Assembly: GCA_030655315.1 (NCBI GenBank)
Contig: JAURVT010000030.1
Location: 1 to 32,853, forward strand
Reading direction: 5' to 3'
DNA from: Nocardioidaceae bacterium
Lineage (GTDB): Bacteria; Actinomycetota; Actinomycetes; Propionibacteriales; Nocardioidaceae
Length of the DNA: 32,853 bases
Positions 15,675-23,262 of the stretch are shown here, in pieces. Under the pieces are notes generated by a model that did not search any database, was not told where the DNA came from, and was given only the letters and a program-made list of their open reading frames with translations. The position numbers were made by a program, and so were the translations under genes. Each line of letters begins with the position of its first letter. The stretch's first letter is position 1.

Positions 15675-16615
15675 TCGTCACGCTCACGCCCAACCCGAGC
15701 ATCGACCGCACCGTCGTGCTGCCCGGTGCGCTGGAGCGCGGGGAGGTGCAGCGCTGCACCGACACGTTCGACCACCCCGGCGGCAAGGGCGTCAACGTCG
15801 CCGGGGTCGTCCACCACGGGGGCGAGCGGGCGCTCGCGGTGCTGCCCGGTGACGACGCCGACCCGTTCGTCGCGCTGCTGCGCGGCACCGGTCTGCCCCA
15901 CCGCAGCGTGCCGGTCGGCGGGAGCGTGCGCGTGAACCTGACGGTGAGCGAGCCGTCCGGCGTCACCACCAAGATCAACGCGGCCGGCCCCGTGCTCGAC
16001 GAGGCGCTGCGCGAGACGCTGGCCGTCGAGGTCGAGACGAGCGCCCGCGACGCGCGCTGGGTCGTGCTGTGCGGCTCGCTGCCCCCGGGGGCGCCCGACG
16101 ACTGGTACGCCCAGCTGGTGGCGCGCCTGGCCCGACCGGGGCTCGAGGTCGCCGTCGACACCTCGGGCGCCGCGCTCGTGGCCACGCTCGGCACCGACGG
16201 ACCGCTGCCGTCGCTGGTCAAGCCCAACGGCGAGGAGCTCGCGTCCGTCGCGGGCGGCGACGCCGAGGAGATCGAGGCCGACCCGCGGGCCGGGGTCGCC
16301 GCGGCCCGTCGCCTGCTCGACCGAGGCGTGGGGCGTGTGCTCCTCACCCAGGGTGGGCACGGCGCCGTCCTCGTGACGCCCGAGGGTGCGTGGCGTGCAC
16401 CGGTCCCCCGCATCACCCCGCGCAGCACCGTCGGCGCGGGCGACTCCGCGCTCGCCGGCTACCTGCTGGGCGACCTGCGGGGCCTCCCCGAGCCCGAGCG
16501 GCTGGCCCTGGCCGTGGCCTACGGGAGCGCGGCCGCGTCGCTGCCCGGCTCCCAGACGCCGACCCCGCGCGACCTGCCCGAGCCGACCGTCGCCGAGGCC
16601 GTCGAGTCTCCCTGA
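15671..16615 (+). CDS. fruK: 1-phosphofructokinase
   Basis: A 314-residue PfkB-family sugar kinase. The N-terminus MIVTLTPNPSIDRTVVLPG and DHPGGKGVNVAGVV are typical of 1-phosphofructokinases, as are VKPNGEELAS and the ATP/anion-hole motif TVGAGDSALAGYL with the catalytic base Asp258. It converts fructose-1-phosphate, the product of PTS fructose uptake, to fructose-1,6-bisphosphate. Its ATG overlaps the regulator's stop by 4 bp; ptsH follows after 67 bp. The fructose permease gene (fruA) that commonly follows in actinobacteria is not in the window. Tagatose-6-phosphate kinase (LacC) is related, but the PTS/DeoR context favours FruK. Confidence 0.92.
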   Translation: MIVTLTPNPSIDRTVVLPGALERGEVQRCTDTFDHPGGKGVNVAGVVHHGGERALAVLPGDDADPFVALLRGTGLPHRSVPVGGSVRVNLTVSEPSGVTTKINAAGPVLDEALRETLAVEVETSARDARWVVLCGSLPPGAPDDWYAQLVARLARPGLEVAVDTSGAALVATLGTDGPLPSLVKPNGEELASVAGGDAEEIEADPRAGVAAARRLLDRGVGRVLLTQGGHGAVLVTPEGAWRAPVPRITPRSTVGAGDSALAGYLLGDLRGLPEPERLALAVAYGSAAASLPGSQTPTPRDLPEPTVAEAVESP

Positions 16616-16682
16616 GCGGGCTGGCGACGATGCAGTACGTTCGTCTGCACCGCACCCCCCGAACGCACCTGAGGATGGACCC

Positions 16683-16940
16683 ATGCCGAGCAAGACCGTG
16701 ACCGTCGGATCCTCGGTCGGGCTGCACGCCCGTCCCGCCGCCCTCATCGCCCAGGCCGCCGCGGCCGGCGCCACCCCCGTCACCCTCGCGACCGCCGGCG
16801 GCTCCCCCATCGACGCCGGCTCCGCGCTGATGATCATGACCCTCGGCGCCAAGCAGGGCGACGAGATCACCGTCGACGGCGCCGACCAGGCCCTCGTCGA
16901 CTCCATCGCCGACCTCGTCTCCCAGGACCTCGACGCCTGA
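16683..16940 (+). CDS. ptsH: Phosphocarrier protein HPr
   Basis: An 85-residue HPr. The phosphorylated histidine is His15 in SSVGLHARPAA with Arg17 behind it. The regulatory-serine position is Ser47 in DAGSALMIMTLGAKQGDEI; whether it is phosphorylated depends on an HPr kinase not seen here. HPr carries phosphate from enzyme I (ptsI, encoded divergently) to IIA proteins such as that at 12590. ATG at 16683 has GAGGA 7 nt upstream. Last gene of the deoR-fruK-ptsH unit, followed by a gene-free repeat element and the convergent ndk. Confidence 0.95.
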   Translation: MPSKTVTVGSSVGLHARPAALIAQAAAAGATPVTLATAGGSPIDAGSALMIMTLGAKQGDEITVDGADQALVDSIADLVSQDLDA

Positions 16941-17002
16941 CCCCTCCCCCCACCCCTCCCGCCGAGCGGCGCAAGTTCGGGGTCGACACGCGGTCGGCGG
17001 CC

Positions 17003-17042
17003 CGGATTTGCGCCACTCGGTCGCGGATTTGCGCCACTCGGT
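17003..17042. repeat. Perfect 19-bp direct repeat pair
   Basis: CGGATTTGCGCCACTCGGT at 17003-17021 and again at 17024-17042, a 21-bp period (two DNA turns). It shares its TTGCGCCACTCGG core with the right arm of the flanking inverted repeat. Confidence 0.8.
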
Positions 17043-17102
17043 GGCCCGGGGCGAGCGTCTGGGTGAGCCCGGCCAGGGCGGTGCAGGGGAAGAGCTAGTA
17101 CT

Positions 17103-17127
17103 CGGGCAGACGACATCCGTCTGCCCG
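17103..17127. terminator. Central hairpin, possible bidirectional terminator
   Basis: CGGGCAGACG (17103-17112) pairs perfectly with CGTCTGCCCG (17118-17127) over a 5-nt loop. There is no T tract, which is common in high-GC actinobacteria. It lies between the convergent ptsH and ndk genes, a natural place for a terminator serving both strands. Confidence 0.45.
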
Positions 17128-17307
17128 GCGTCGGCCGTCGACGTGCGAGGACACCGCCGCGCCACGTCGAGTGGCGCAAACCCGGTTCCGAGAGGCGCAA
17201 ATTCGGGCCGAACAGCGCGTGTCGACCCCGAACTTGCGCCACTCGGCGCGAGGAAGGCGGAGTGTGCTCGTCCGCCGAGGCGGCGGGCAACGGCGCCGTG
17301 GGCGTGC

Positions 17308-17721
17308 TCAGGCGGTCAGGGAGGGGAACCAGAGGGAGATCTCGCGGGAGGCGGACTCGGGTGAGTCCGAGCCGTGGACGAGGTTCTCGCGGTTCGACAG
17401 GGAGAGGTCGCCGCGGATGGAGCCGGGGGCGGCCTTGCGGCCGTCGGTGGCGCCGTTGAGGGCGCGGACGGCCTCGATGGCCTCGTCGCCCTCGAGGACC
17501 AGCGCGACGAGCGGGCCCGAGGTGACGAAGGCGCGCAGCGGCGGGTAGAAGTCCCGCTCGACGTGCTCGGCGTAGTGGGCGTCGGCCTGCGCGGCGTCGA
17601 TGGTGCGCAGCTCGAGCGCGACGATCGCGAGGCCCTTGGCCTCGTAGCGCGACAGCAGGTCACCGACGAGGCCGCGGCGGACGGCGTCGGGCTTGAGCAG
17701 GACCAGGGTGCGTTCGGACAT
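17308..17721 (-). CDS. ndk: Nucleoside diphosphate kinase
   Basis: A 137-residue Ndk. Start MSERTLVLLKPDAVRRGLVG, the RDFYPPLRAFVTSGPLVALVLEG stretch and the active-site histidine His116 in SRENLVHGSDSPESA are all present. It transfers the gamma-phosphate between NTPs and NDPs. The length matches bacterial Ndk. ATG at 17721 has no Shine-Dalgarno sequence, but TAGGGT ends 7 nt upstream and contains the TAG stop codon of the DUF4233 gene, so ndk may have its own leaderless transcript in addition to read-through from folC-DUF4233. Confidence 0.96.
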   Translation of the reverse strand: MSERTLVLLKPDAVRRGLVGDLLSRYEAKGLAIVALELRTIDAAQADAHYAEHVERDFYPPLRAFVTSGPLVALVLEGDEAIEAVRALNGATDGRKAAPGSIRGDLSLSNRENLVHGSDSPESASREISLWFPSLTA

Positions 17722-17728
17722 GCCCCGA

Positions 17729-17734
17729 ACCCTA
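17729..17734 (-). promoter_or_regulatory. Leaderless -10 box of ndk overlapping the DUF4233 stop codon
   Basis: TAGGGT on the minus strand, 7 nt before the ndk ATG. Its first three bases are the TAG stop of the upstream gene. Confidence 0.5.
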
Positions 17735-18082
17735 GGCCACGTCGCCCTCGGCCTCGGCCGCCCACCGGGCGCGGTCGGTCTCGATGCGCCGGCCGATCAG
17801 GTGGGCCGCGATCCACAGGGCCGCGAACATCGCGCCGACGAAGAACATGGCCGGCACCAGGAAGCCCATGGCGACGGCGCCCACCTGGACGGCGTGGCCG
17901 ACCACGAAGCCGCCGGGACGCCGCAGCATGCCGGCCGCGACGATCGCGAGGACGGCGAGGCCGAGGCCCACGACCAGCGCGAGCGCGACGGGGACGTCCT
18001 CGACCGCGATCATCACCGGCGTCGCGAGGGCGATGACGACGGCCTCGAAGCCGAGGGTGGCGGCGCAGAGGCGTGCGCGCAT
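17732..18082 (-). CDS. DUF4233 membrane protein
   Basis: A 116-residue protein with about four hydrophobic segments (e.g. LGFEAVVIALATPVMIA, ALALVVGLGLAVLAIVAAGML, AVAMGFLVPAMFFVGAMFAALWIAA) and a charged C-terminus. It matches DUF4233, a family of unknown function that in actinobacteria regularly sits between folC and ndk, as here. The start ATG (18080-18082) shares one base with the folC TGA (TGATG), so it is translationally coupled to folC. No function is assigned. Confidence 0.85.
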   Translation of the reverse strand: MRARLCAATLGFEAVVIALATPVMIAVEDVPVALALVVGLGLAVLAIVAAGMLRRPGGFVVGHAVQVGAVAMGFLVPAMFFVGAMFAALWIAAHLIGRRIETDRARWAAEAEGDVA

Positions 18083-19437
18083 CAGAACCCCTCGGCGTCG
18101 GGGCCGTCGAGGACGCCGAGCATCGAGCGCGCCTCGCCCACCGTCACGACCGACCCGGTGACGAGCACGCCGCCGCTGCCCATCGACTCGGCCTGCGGGT
18201 CGCCCTCCTCGGCGAGCTGCACGGCGACGGCGATCGCGTCGGAGAGGTGCCGCACGAGGTGCACGCGCTCGGAGCCGAAGATGCCCTCGGCGACGTCGGC
18301 GAGCTCGGCGGCGGGCATCGAGCGGTCCGAGCCGTTCTGGGTGCACACGATCTGCCCCATCACCGGCTCCATGACGTGGAGGATCTCGTCGACCTCCTTG
18401 TCGGCCATCACCGCGACCACGCCGACCAGGGGGCTGAAGGAGAACTCCTCCTGCACCGCGTTCATCGTCGCCTCGGCGCCGGCGGGGTTGTGCGCGGCGT
18501 CCAGCAGCACGGTCGGGCTGCGACGCGCCACCTCGAGCCGGCCGGGCGACGTGACGCGGGCGAAGGCCTCGCGCACGAGGTCGGAGTCGAGCTCCTCGCC
18601 GCCGACGAACGACTCGACGGCCGCGAGCGCGACCGCGGCGTTCTGCGCCTGGTGGGCGCCGTGCAGCGGCAGCAGGATGTCGGAGTGGGTGGTGCCGAGA
18701 CCCTGCAGCGTCAGCACCTGGCCGCCGACGGCGACGAGCCGGTCGGCGACGCCGAAGTCGACGCCCTCGCGGACGGCCGTGGCCCCCACCTCGGCGATCC
18801 GCTGGCCGAGCACGTCGGCGACGTCGGGGTCCTGCAGCGCGAGCACGGCGGCGGCGCCGGGCTTGATGATGCCGGCCTTCTCCTGGGCGATGCCGTCGAG
18901 GCTGTCGCCGAGGTACTGCGAGTGGTCCATCCCGATCGGGGTGACGACGGCGACGCGGCCGTCGACGACGTTGGTCGCGTCCCACGTGCCACCCATGCCC
19001 ACCTCGACCACGGCGGCGTCGACGGGTGCGTCGGCGAAGGCGGCGTACGCCATCGCGACCATCGTCTCGAAGAACGAGAGCGGGTGGGGCTGCGAGTCGT
19101 CCACGACGCGCGCGTAGGCGGCGACGTCGGAGAACGCGTCGACGAAGAGCTCCTCGGTGAGCGGGAGCCCGTCCAGGCTGATCCGCTCGGTCATCGAGGT
19201 GAGGTGCGGGCTGGTGAAGCGGCCCGTGCGCAGCCCGAGGGTGCGCAGCAGCGAGTCGACCATCCGGCTGACCGACGTCTTGCCGTTGGTGCCGGTGAGG
19301 TGGATGACGGGGTAGGCGGCCTGCGGGTCGCCCATCAGGTGGCACAGCGCGCGGATGCGGTCGAGCGAGGGCTCGAGCCTGGTCTCGGGCCACCGCGCCA
19401 GCAGGGCGGCCTCGACCTCGGGGTACGACGGTCTCAT
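18082..19437 (-). CDS. folC: Bifunctional folylpolyglutamate / dihydrofolate synthase
   Basis: A 451-residue Mur-ligase-type enzyme. The P-loop LTGTNGKTSVSRM (Gly49-Ser55), TSPHLTSMTERI, VVEVGMGGTWDATN, GMDHSQYLGDSLDGIAQEKAGIIK and the C-terminal DAAHNPAGAE motif are all present. It adds glutamate to folates and, in the bifunctional form, to dihydropteroate. The length suits the actinobacterial family. ATG at 19437 has no clear Shine-Dalgarno sequence; GATAGT ends 7 nt before it. First gene of the folC-DUF4233-ndk run and divergent from valS across 78 bp; in other actinobacteria valS and folC are usually consecutive on the same strand, so the divergent order is worth noting. Confidence 0.94.
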   Translation of the reverse strand: MRPSYPEVEAALLARWPETRLEPSLDRIRALCHLMGDPQAAYPVIHLTGTNGKTSVSRMVDSLLRTLGLRTGRFTSPHLTSMTERISLDGLPLTEELFVDAFSDVAAYARVVDDSQPHPLSFFETMVAMAYAAFADAPVDAAVVEVGMGGTWDATNVVDGRVAVVTPIGMDHSQYLGDSLDGIAQEKAGIIKPGAAAVLALQDPDVADVLGQRIAEVGATAVREGVDFGVADRLVAVGGQVLTLQGLGTTHSDILLPLHGAHQAQNAAVALAAVESFVGGEELDSDLVREAFARVTSPGRLEVARRSPTVLLDAAHNPAGAEATMNAVQEEFSFSPLVGVVAVMADKEVDEILHVMEPVMGQIVCTQNGSDRSMPAAELADVAEGIFGSERVHLVRHLSDAIAVAVQLAEEGDPQAESMGSGGVLVTGSVVTVGEARSMLGVLDGPDAEGF

Positions 19438-19444
19438 TGGTCCC

Positions 19445-19450
19445 ACTATC
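19445..19450 (-). promoter_or_regulatory. Candidate leaderless -10 box for folC
   Basis: GATAGT on the minus strand, 7 nt before the folC ATG, in the 78-bp divergent gap shared with valS. Confidence 0.4.
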
Positions 19451-19503
19451 GCAGGTGGGTCGTCGGTGCCGACGCCGCGCGCGGGCACCGGTGCGCGACT
19501 CCC

Positions 19504-19509
19504 TAGACT
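19504..19509 (+). promoter_or_regulatory. Candidate leaderless -10 box for valS
   Basis: TAGACT on the plus strand, 6 nt before the valS ATG. No Shine-Dalgarno sequence and no T-box-like leader are possible in so short a gap. Confidence 0.5.
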
Positions 19510-19515
19510 CGCCCC

Positions 19516-22110
19516 ATGAGCAACGTCCCCGAGAAGCCCGTGCTGGAGGGCCTGGAGGCCACGTGGTCGCAGGCCTGGGAGGAGCAGGGCACCTACCGCT
19601 TCGACCGGTCCAAGACCCGCGACCAGGTGTACTCCATCGACACCCCGCCACCGACGGTCTCGGGGTCCCTGCACATCGGGCACGTCTTCTCCTACACCCA
19701 CACCGACGTGGTGGCGCGCTACCAGCGGATGACGGGCAAGGAGGTCTTCTACCCCATGGGGTGGGACGACAACGGCTTGCCCACCGAGCGCCGGGTGCAG
19801 AACTTCTACGGCGTCCGCTGCGACCCGAGCCTGCCCTACGACGAGGGCTTCGAGCCGCCGGAGAAGCCGGACCCGAAGAAGCAGGTGCCGATCAGCCGCC
19901 GCAACTTCATCGAGCTGTGCAACCAGCTGGTCGAGCAGGACGAGAAGGTCTTCGAGGCGCTGTGGCGCACGCTCGGCCTGTCGGTCGACTGGACGCAGAC
20001 CTACACCACCATCGGCGACCACGCGCGGGCCACGAGCCAGCGCGCGTTCCTGCGCAACCTCGCCCGCGGCGAGGCCTACCAGCAGGACGCCCCCACGCTC
20101 TGGGACGTCACCTTCCAGACCGCCGTCGCCCAGGCCGAGCTGGAGGCCCGTGACTACCCCGGCGCCTACCACCGCATCGCGTACCACGGCTCCGACGGCC
20201 CGGTCTTCGTCGAGACCACCCGTCCCGAGCTGGTCCCGGCCTGCGTCGCCCTGATCGCCCACCCCGACGACGAGCGCTACCAGGGACTGTTCGGCACCAC
20301 CGTCCGCTCGCCGCTGTTCGACGTCGAGGTGCCCGTCCTGGCGCACCCGGCCGCCGAGCGCGACAAGGGCGCGGGCATCGCGATGTGCTGCACCTTCGGC
20401 GACCTCACCGACGTCCAGTGGTGGCGCGAGCTGCAGCTGGCCAACCGCACCGTGATCGGTCGCGACGGGCGCCTGCTGCGCGAGGTCCCGGCCTGGATCA
20501 CGGGCGAGGCCGGCCAGGCCGTGTACGCCGAGCTCGGCGGCAAGACCGTGTTCTCGGCCCGCGAGGTCGTCGTCGACGCCCTGCGCGCGTCGGGCGACCT
20601 CGACGGCGAGCCCAGGCCCACCCAGCGGATGGCGAACTTCTTCGAGAAGGGCGACAAGCCGCTGGAGATCGTCTCGACCCGCCAGTGGTACATCAAGAAC
20701 GGCGGCCGCGACGCCGAGCTCCGCGGCCAGCTCGTCGGGCGCGGCAGCGACATCGCCTGGGCGCCGGAGTACATGAAGCACCGCCTCACCAACTGGATCG
20801 ACGGCCTCAACGGCGACTGGCTCGTCTCGCGCCAGCGGTTCTTCGGTGTCGCGTTCCCGGTCTGGTACCGCCTCGACGCCGACGGCCAGCCCGTCCACGA
20901 CGACCCGATCGTCCCCGACGAGTCCCAGCTGCCCGTCGACCCGGCGTCGCAGGCACCCGACGGCTTCGAGGAGTCCCAGCGCGGTGAGCCCGGCGGGTTC
21001 GTCGCCGACCCCGACGTCCTCGACACGTGGGCGACCTCGTCGCTGACCCCGCACATCGTCGGCGGCTGGGAGATCGACCCCGACCTGTTCGCGCGCGTCT
21101 TCCCGATGGACCTCGCCACCCAGGCGCACGACATCATCCGCACCTGGATGTTCTCGCGCGTCGTCCGCTCGCACCTGGAGAACGGCTGCGCCCCGTGGAC
21201 GCACGCCATGGTCTCGGGCTTCGTGGTCGACCCCGACCGCAAGAAGATGTCCAAGTCCAAGGGCAACGTCGTCGTCCCCGACGAGATCCTCGAGAAGTTC
21301 GGGGCCGACGCCGTCCGCTGGCGGGCCGCGCTCGCGCGACCGGGTGCGGACTCGCCGTTCGACGAGACCCAGATGAAGGTCGGACGCCGCCTCGCGATGA
21401 AGGTGCTCAACGCGAGCCGGTTCGTCCTCGCCACCGACTCGTTCGGCATCGGCGCCGACGTCGCCGACATCTCGCCGCGCCTGGTCACCGAGCCGGTCGA
21501 CCTCGCGATGCTTGCCCGCCTGCGCGGCGTGGTCACCGAGGCCACCGCCGCGTTCGAGGCCTACGACTACACCACCGCGCTGGAGGTCAGCGAGCGCTTC
21601 TTCTGGGCGTTCTGCGACGACTACCTCGAGCTGGTCAAGGAGCGCGCGTACGGCAACCGCAACGAGCCCGCCGCGGTCCAGTCCGCCAAGTCGGCGCTCG
21701 CGTCGGCGCTCAGCGTCCAGCTGCGGCTGCTCGCGCCGTTCCTGCCCTACGTGACCGAGGAGGTCTGGTCGTGGTGGCAGGAGGGGTCGGTGCACCGCTC
21801 GCGCTGGCCGCACCCGGCCGAGGACCTCGCCACCGCCGACGCCGACCCCACGCTGCTCGACGTCGCCGCCGAGGCGCTCGCCGGCATCCGCGGGGCCAAG
21901 TCGACGGCCAAGGTCAAGATGAAGACGCCGGTCACCGCGGTGCGCGTCAGCGGTCCGCAGGCCCGGCTCGACCTCCTCGCGCTGGCCCTGGGCGACGTGA
22001 AGGCGGCCGGTGCCGTGGTGGGTGAGGTCGTCCCCACGGCCACCGAGGGCGGTCGCGAGCTCGTCGTCGAGGCCGACGTCGAGACGCCGGAGCCCGCGCC
22101 GGCCGGCTAG
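19516..22110 (+). CDS. valS: Valine-tRNA ligase, type 2 (archaeal-like)
   Basis: An 864-residue class I synthetase. The HIGH motif is His53-Ile-Gly-His56 ([15 protein letters not shown]) and KMSKS is Lys577-Ser581 ([16 protein letters not shown]). The segment [24 protein letters not shown] replaces the VGTDHAGIATQ-type segment of E. coli-like ValS and marks the archaeal/Rickettsia/actinobacterial type 2 enzyme. The editing (CP1) domain lies about residues 200-340 and the anticodon-binding domain after about 640. It charges tRNA-Val. ATG at 19516 is preceded by TAGACT and no Shine-Dalgarno sequence. Its TAG stop overlaps the stop of the convergent reductase gene within one CTAG. Confidence 0.95.
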   Translation: MSNVPEKPVLEGLEATWSQAWEEQGTYRFDRSKTRDQVYSIDTPPPTVSGSLHIGHVFSYTHTDVVARYQRMTGKEVFYPMGWDDNGLPTERRVQNFYGVRCDPSLPYDEGFEPPEKPDPKKQVPISRRNFIELCNQLVEQDEKVFEALWRTLGLSVDWTQTYTTIGDHARATSQRAFLRNLARGEAYQQDAPTLWDVTFQTAVAQAELEARDYPGAYHRIAYHGSDGPVFVETTRPELVPACVALIAHPDDERYQGLFGTTVRSPLFDVEVPVLAHPAAERDKGAGIAMCCTFGDLTDVQWWRELQLANRTVIGRDGRLLREVPAWITGEAGQAVYAELGGKTVFSAREVVVDALRASGDLDGEPRPTQRMANFFEKGDKPLEIVSTRQWYIKNGGRDAELRGQLVGRGSDIAWAPEYMKHRLTNWIDGLNGDWLVSRQRFFGVAFPVWYRLDADGQPVHDDPIVPDESQLPVDPASQAPDGFEESQRGEPGGFVADPDVLDTWATSSLTPHIVGGWEIDPDLFARVFPMDLATQAHDIIRTWMFSRVVRSHLENGCAPWTHAMVSGFVVDPDRKKMSKSKGNVVVPDEILEKFGADAVRWRAALARPGADSPFDETQMKVGRRLAMKVLNASRFVLATDSFGIGADVADISPRLVTEPVDLAMLARLRGVVTEATAAFEAYDYTTALEVSERFFWAFCDDYLELVKERAYGNRNEPAAVQSAKSALASALSVQLRLLAPFLPYVTEEVWSWWQEGSVHRSRWPHPAEDLATADADPTLLDVAAEALAGIRGAKSTAKVKMKTPVTAVRVSGPQARLDLLALALGDVKAAGAVVGEVVPTATEGGRELVVEADVETPEPAPAG

Positions 22111-23249
22111 TCCAGCTGCCGGAAGAAGTCGAGGCGCCGGGACAGGGCGTCGCCCATCGCGACGGCGGTGGTGACCTGCCCGGCGACGTCGGGCAGGTCG
22201 TCGAGGGCCAGGCAGAGCGCGGACTCGCCGAGCATCCGGGCCGTCTCGGTGTAGCCGGGGTCGCCGCCGGAGACCTCGGTGGTGACGGTCTCGCCGCCGC
22301 CCTCGCCGACGAAGCGCACCCGGAACCAGGACCGCGCACGCTTGTCCTCGCTGGGGCCCGCCCCCTGGGCGCGGACCTTGAGCAGCAGGTCCCGCCCGGG
22401 CGGGAGCTGGCTGACGGCGAGCACGGCGCCCGCGCCCGCGGCGGTCGCCGCCATCATCGGCAGACCGCCGAACAGCGCGTAGTGGCCGTAGGAGAAGTCC
22501 GGGCCGTAGGCGGGCAGGGCCCGGGCCGACCGACGGACGATGACGGGATCGATCGTCGGCAGCGGGAGCGCCCAGCCGCGCCCGCCGGGGCCACGCTCGG
22601 GGCGGGACGGGAGCGCCCGCACGCGGCGTCCAGGCTCGCGGCCCTCGGTCTTGCGACGCTCGGCCGCGACCCGTCCGGACTGGCGCACCCGTGACAACGC
22701 CCGCACGGCCGAGTGGTAGGTGCCGCCGGAGAAGTCGGCACTGGCCGTGACGTAGCCGCGGACGGTGAGGGGCACGTCGTCCGGCAGCAGCGCGACGGTC
22801 TGCTGCACGCCGAGGTCGTGGGGCACGGAGTCGAAGCCGCACGCGTGCACCAGCCTGGCCCCCGTCTGCTCGGCGCGGCGGTGGTGCGCGAGCCACGTCC
22901 GGTCGACGAACTCGGGCTCACCGGTGAGGTCGCAGTACGCGGTGCCTGCATGGGCGCACGCGGCCACCGCCGGCTCACCGTGCTCGACGTAGGGGCCGAC
23001 CGTCGTGGCGAGGACGCGCGTGCTCTCGGCCAGGGCACGCACCTGCCGGGTGTCGGTGATGTCGGCGACCTCGATCTCGGGCACCGCTCCCCCGGCGTCG
23101 GCGACGCGCTGCGCGACCGCCTCGAGCTTGGCGCGGCTGCGTCCGGCCACGGCCCACGACGCGCCCTCGGGGACGTGCCCGCCCAGGTAGTCGGCGGTCA
23201 GGCCGCCGGTGAACCCGGTCGCGCCCAGCAGGACGATGTCGTGAGCCAT
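22107..23249 (-). CDS. Saccharopine dehydrogenase NADP-binding-domain protein (enoyl-reductase-like)
   Basis: A 380-residue protein with an N-terminal Rossmann fold ([19 protein letters not shown]), [14 protein letters not shown], and the conserved [31 protein letters not shown] and [13 protein letters not shown] stretches. These match the saccharopine-dehydrogenase-like family that includes mycobacterial trans-acting enoyl reductases (Rv2449c/Rv2953-type). Members reduce or rearrange lipid-linked substrates, but the actual substrate here is unknown. ATG at 23249 has no Shine-Dalgarno sequence; TAGGGT ends 7 nt upstream and includes the stop codon of the preceding gene. Its stop shares CTAG with that of valS. 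Confidence 0.85.
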   Translation of the reverse strand: MAHDIVLLGATGFTGGLTADYLGGHVPEGASWAVAGRSRAKLEAVAQRVADAGGAVPEIEVADITDTRQVRALAESTRVLATTVGPYVEHGEPAVAACAHAGTAYCDLTGEPEFVDRTWLAHHRRAEQTGARLVHACGFDSVPHDLGVQQTVALLPDDVPLTVRGYVTASADFSGGTYHSAVRALSRVRQSGRVAAERRKTEGREPGRRVRALPSRPERGPGGRGWALPLPTIDPVIVRRSARALPAYGPDFSYGHYALFGGLPMMAATAAGAGAVLAVSQLPPGRDLLLKVRAQGAGPSEDKRARSWFRVRFVGEGGGETVTTEVSGGDPGYTETARMLGESALCLALDDLPDVAGQVTTAVAMGDALSRRLDFFRQLD

Positions 23250-23256
23250 GCGCCAG

Positions 23257-23262
23257 ACCCTA
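23257..23262 (-). promoter_or_regulatory. Leaderless -10 box overlapping the dioxygenase stop codon
   Basis: TAGGGT on the minus strand, 7 nt before the ATG at 23249; the TAG is the stop codon of the upstream dioxygenase-like gene. Same arrangement as ndk. Confidence 0.5.

Larger units (their letters stand above)
16961..17247. repeat. MITE-like inverted-repeat element between ptsH and ndk
   Basis: The 367-bp gap 16941-17307 has no gene. Its ends are a 32-bp inverted repeat, 16961-16992 and 17216-17247, that matches at 31 of 32 positions (arm starts GCCGAGCGGCGCAAGTTCGG on the left). Inside, CGGATTTGCGCCACTCGGT occurs twice as perfect 19-bp direct copies (17003-17021, 17024-17042), and related GAGTGGCGCAAA / GAGAGGCGCAAA copies occur near 17170 and 17190 in the other orientation. 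A 10-bp-stem hairpin lies at the centre. I see no target-site duplication or transposase, so it may be a non-autonomous element or an interspersed repeat. Confidence 0.65.

Noticed and set aside
16961-17247. CRISPR-like array, considered because of repeated TTGCGCCACTCGG words
   Set aside because: Copies occur in both orientations with irregular spacing and there are no uniform spacers or cas genes.
14705-17290. Upstream open extension of ptsI antisense to deoR, fruK and ptsH
   Set aside because: The ptsI start at 14704 has a strong Shine-Dalgarno sequence and the family length; the extension mirrors real genes on the plus strand.
19438-19515. T-box or other leader regulation of valS
   Set aside because: The 78-bp gap to the divergent folC is too short, and a -10 box lies 6 nt before the ATG, leaving no leader.
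18082-22896. A 1604-codon open frame on the minus strand running antisense through valS from the folC frame
   Set aside because: It is folC plus an antisense image of valS; stop codons are rare in this frame because of the extreme G/C bias. The composition is unnatural, and folC has a clear start at 19437.
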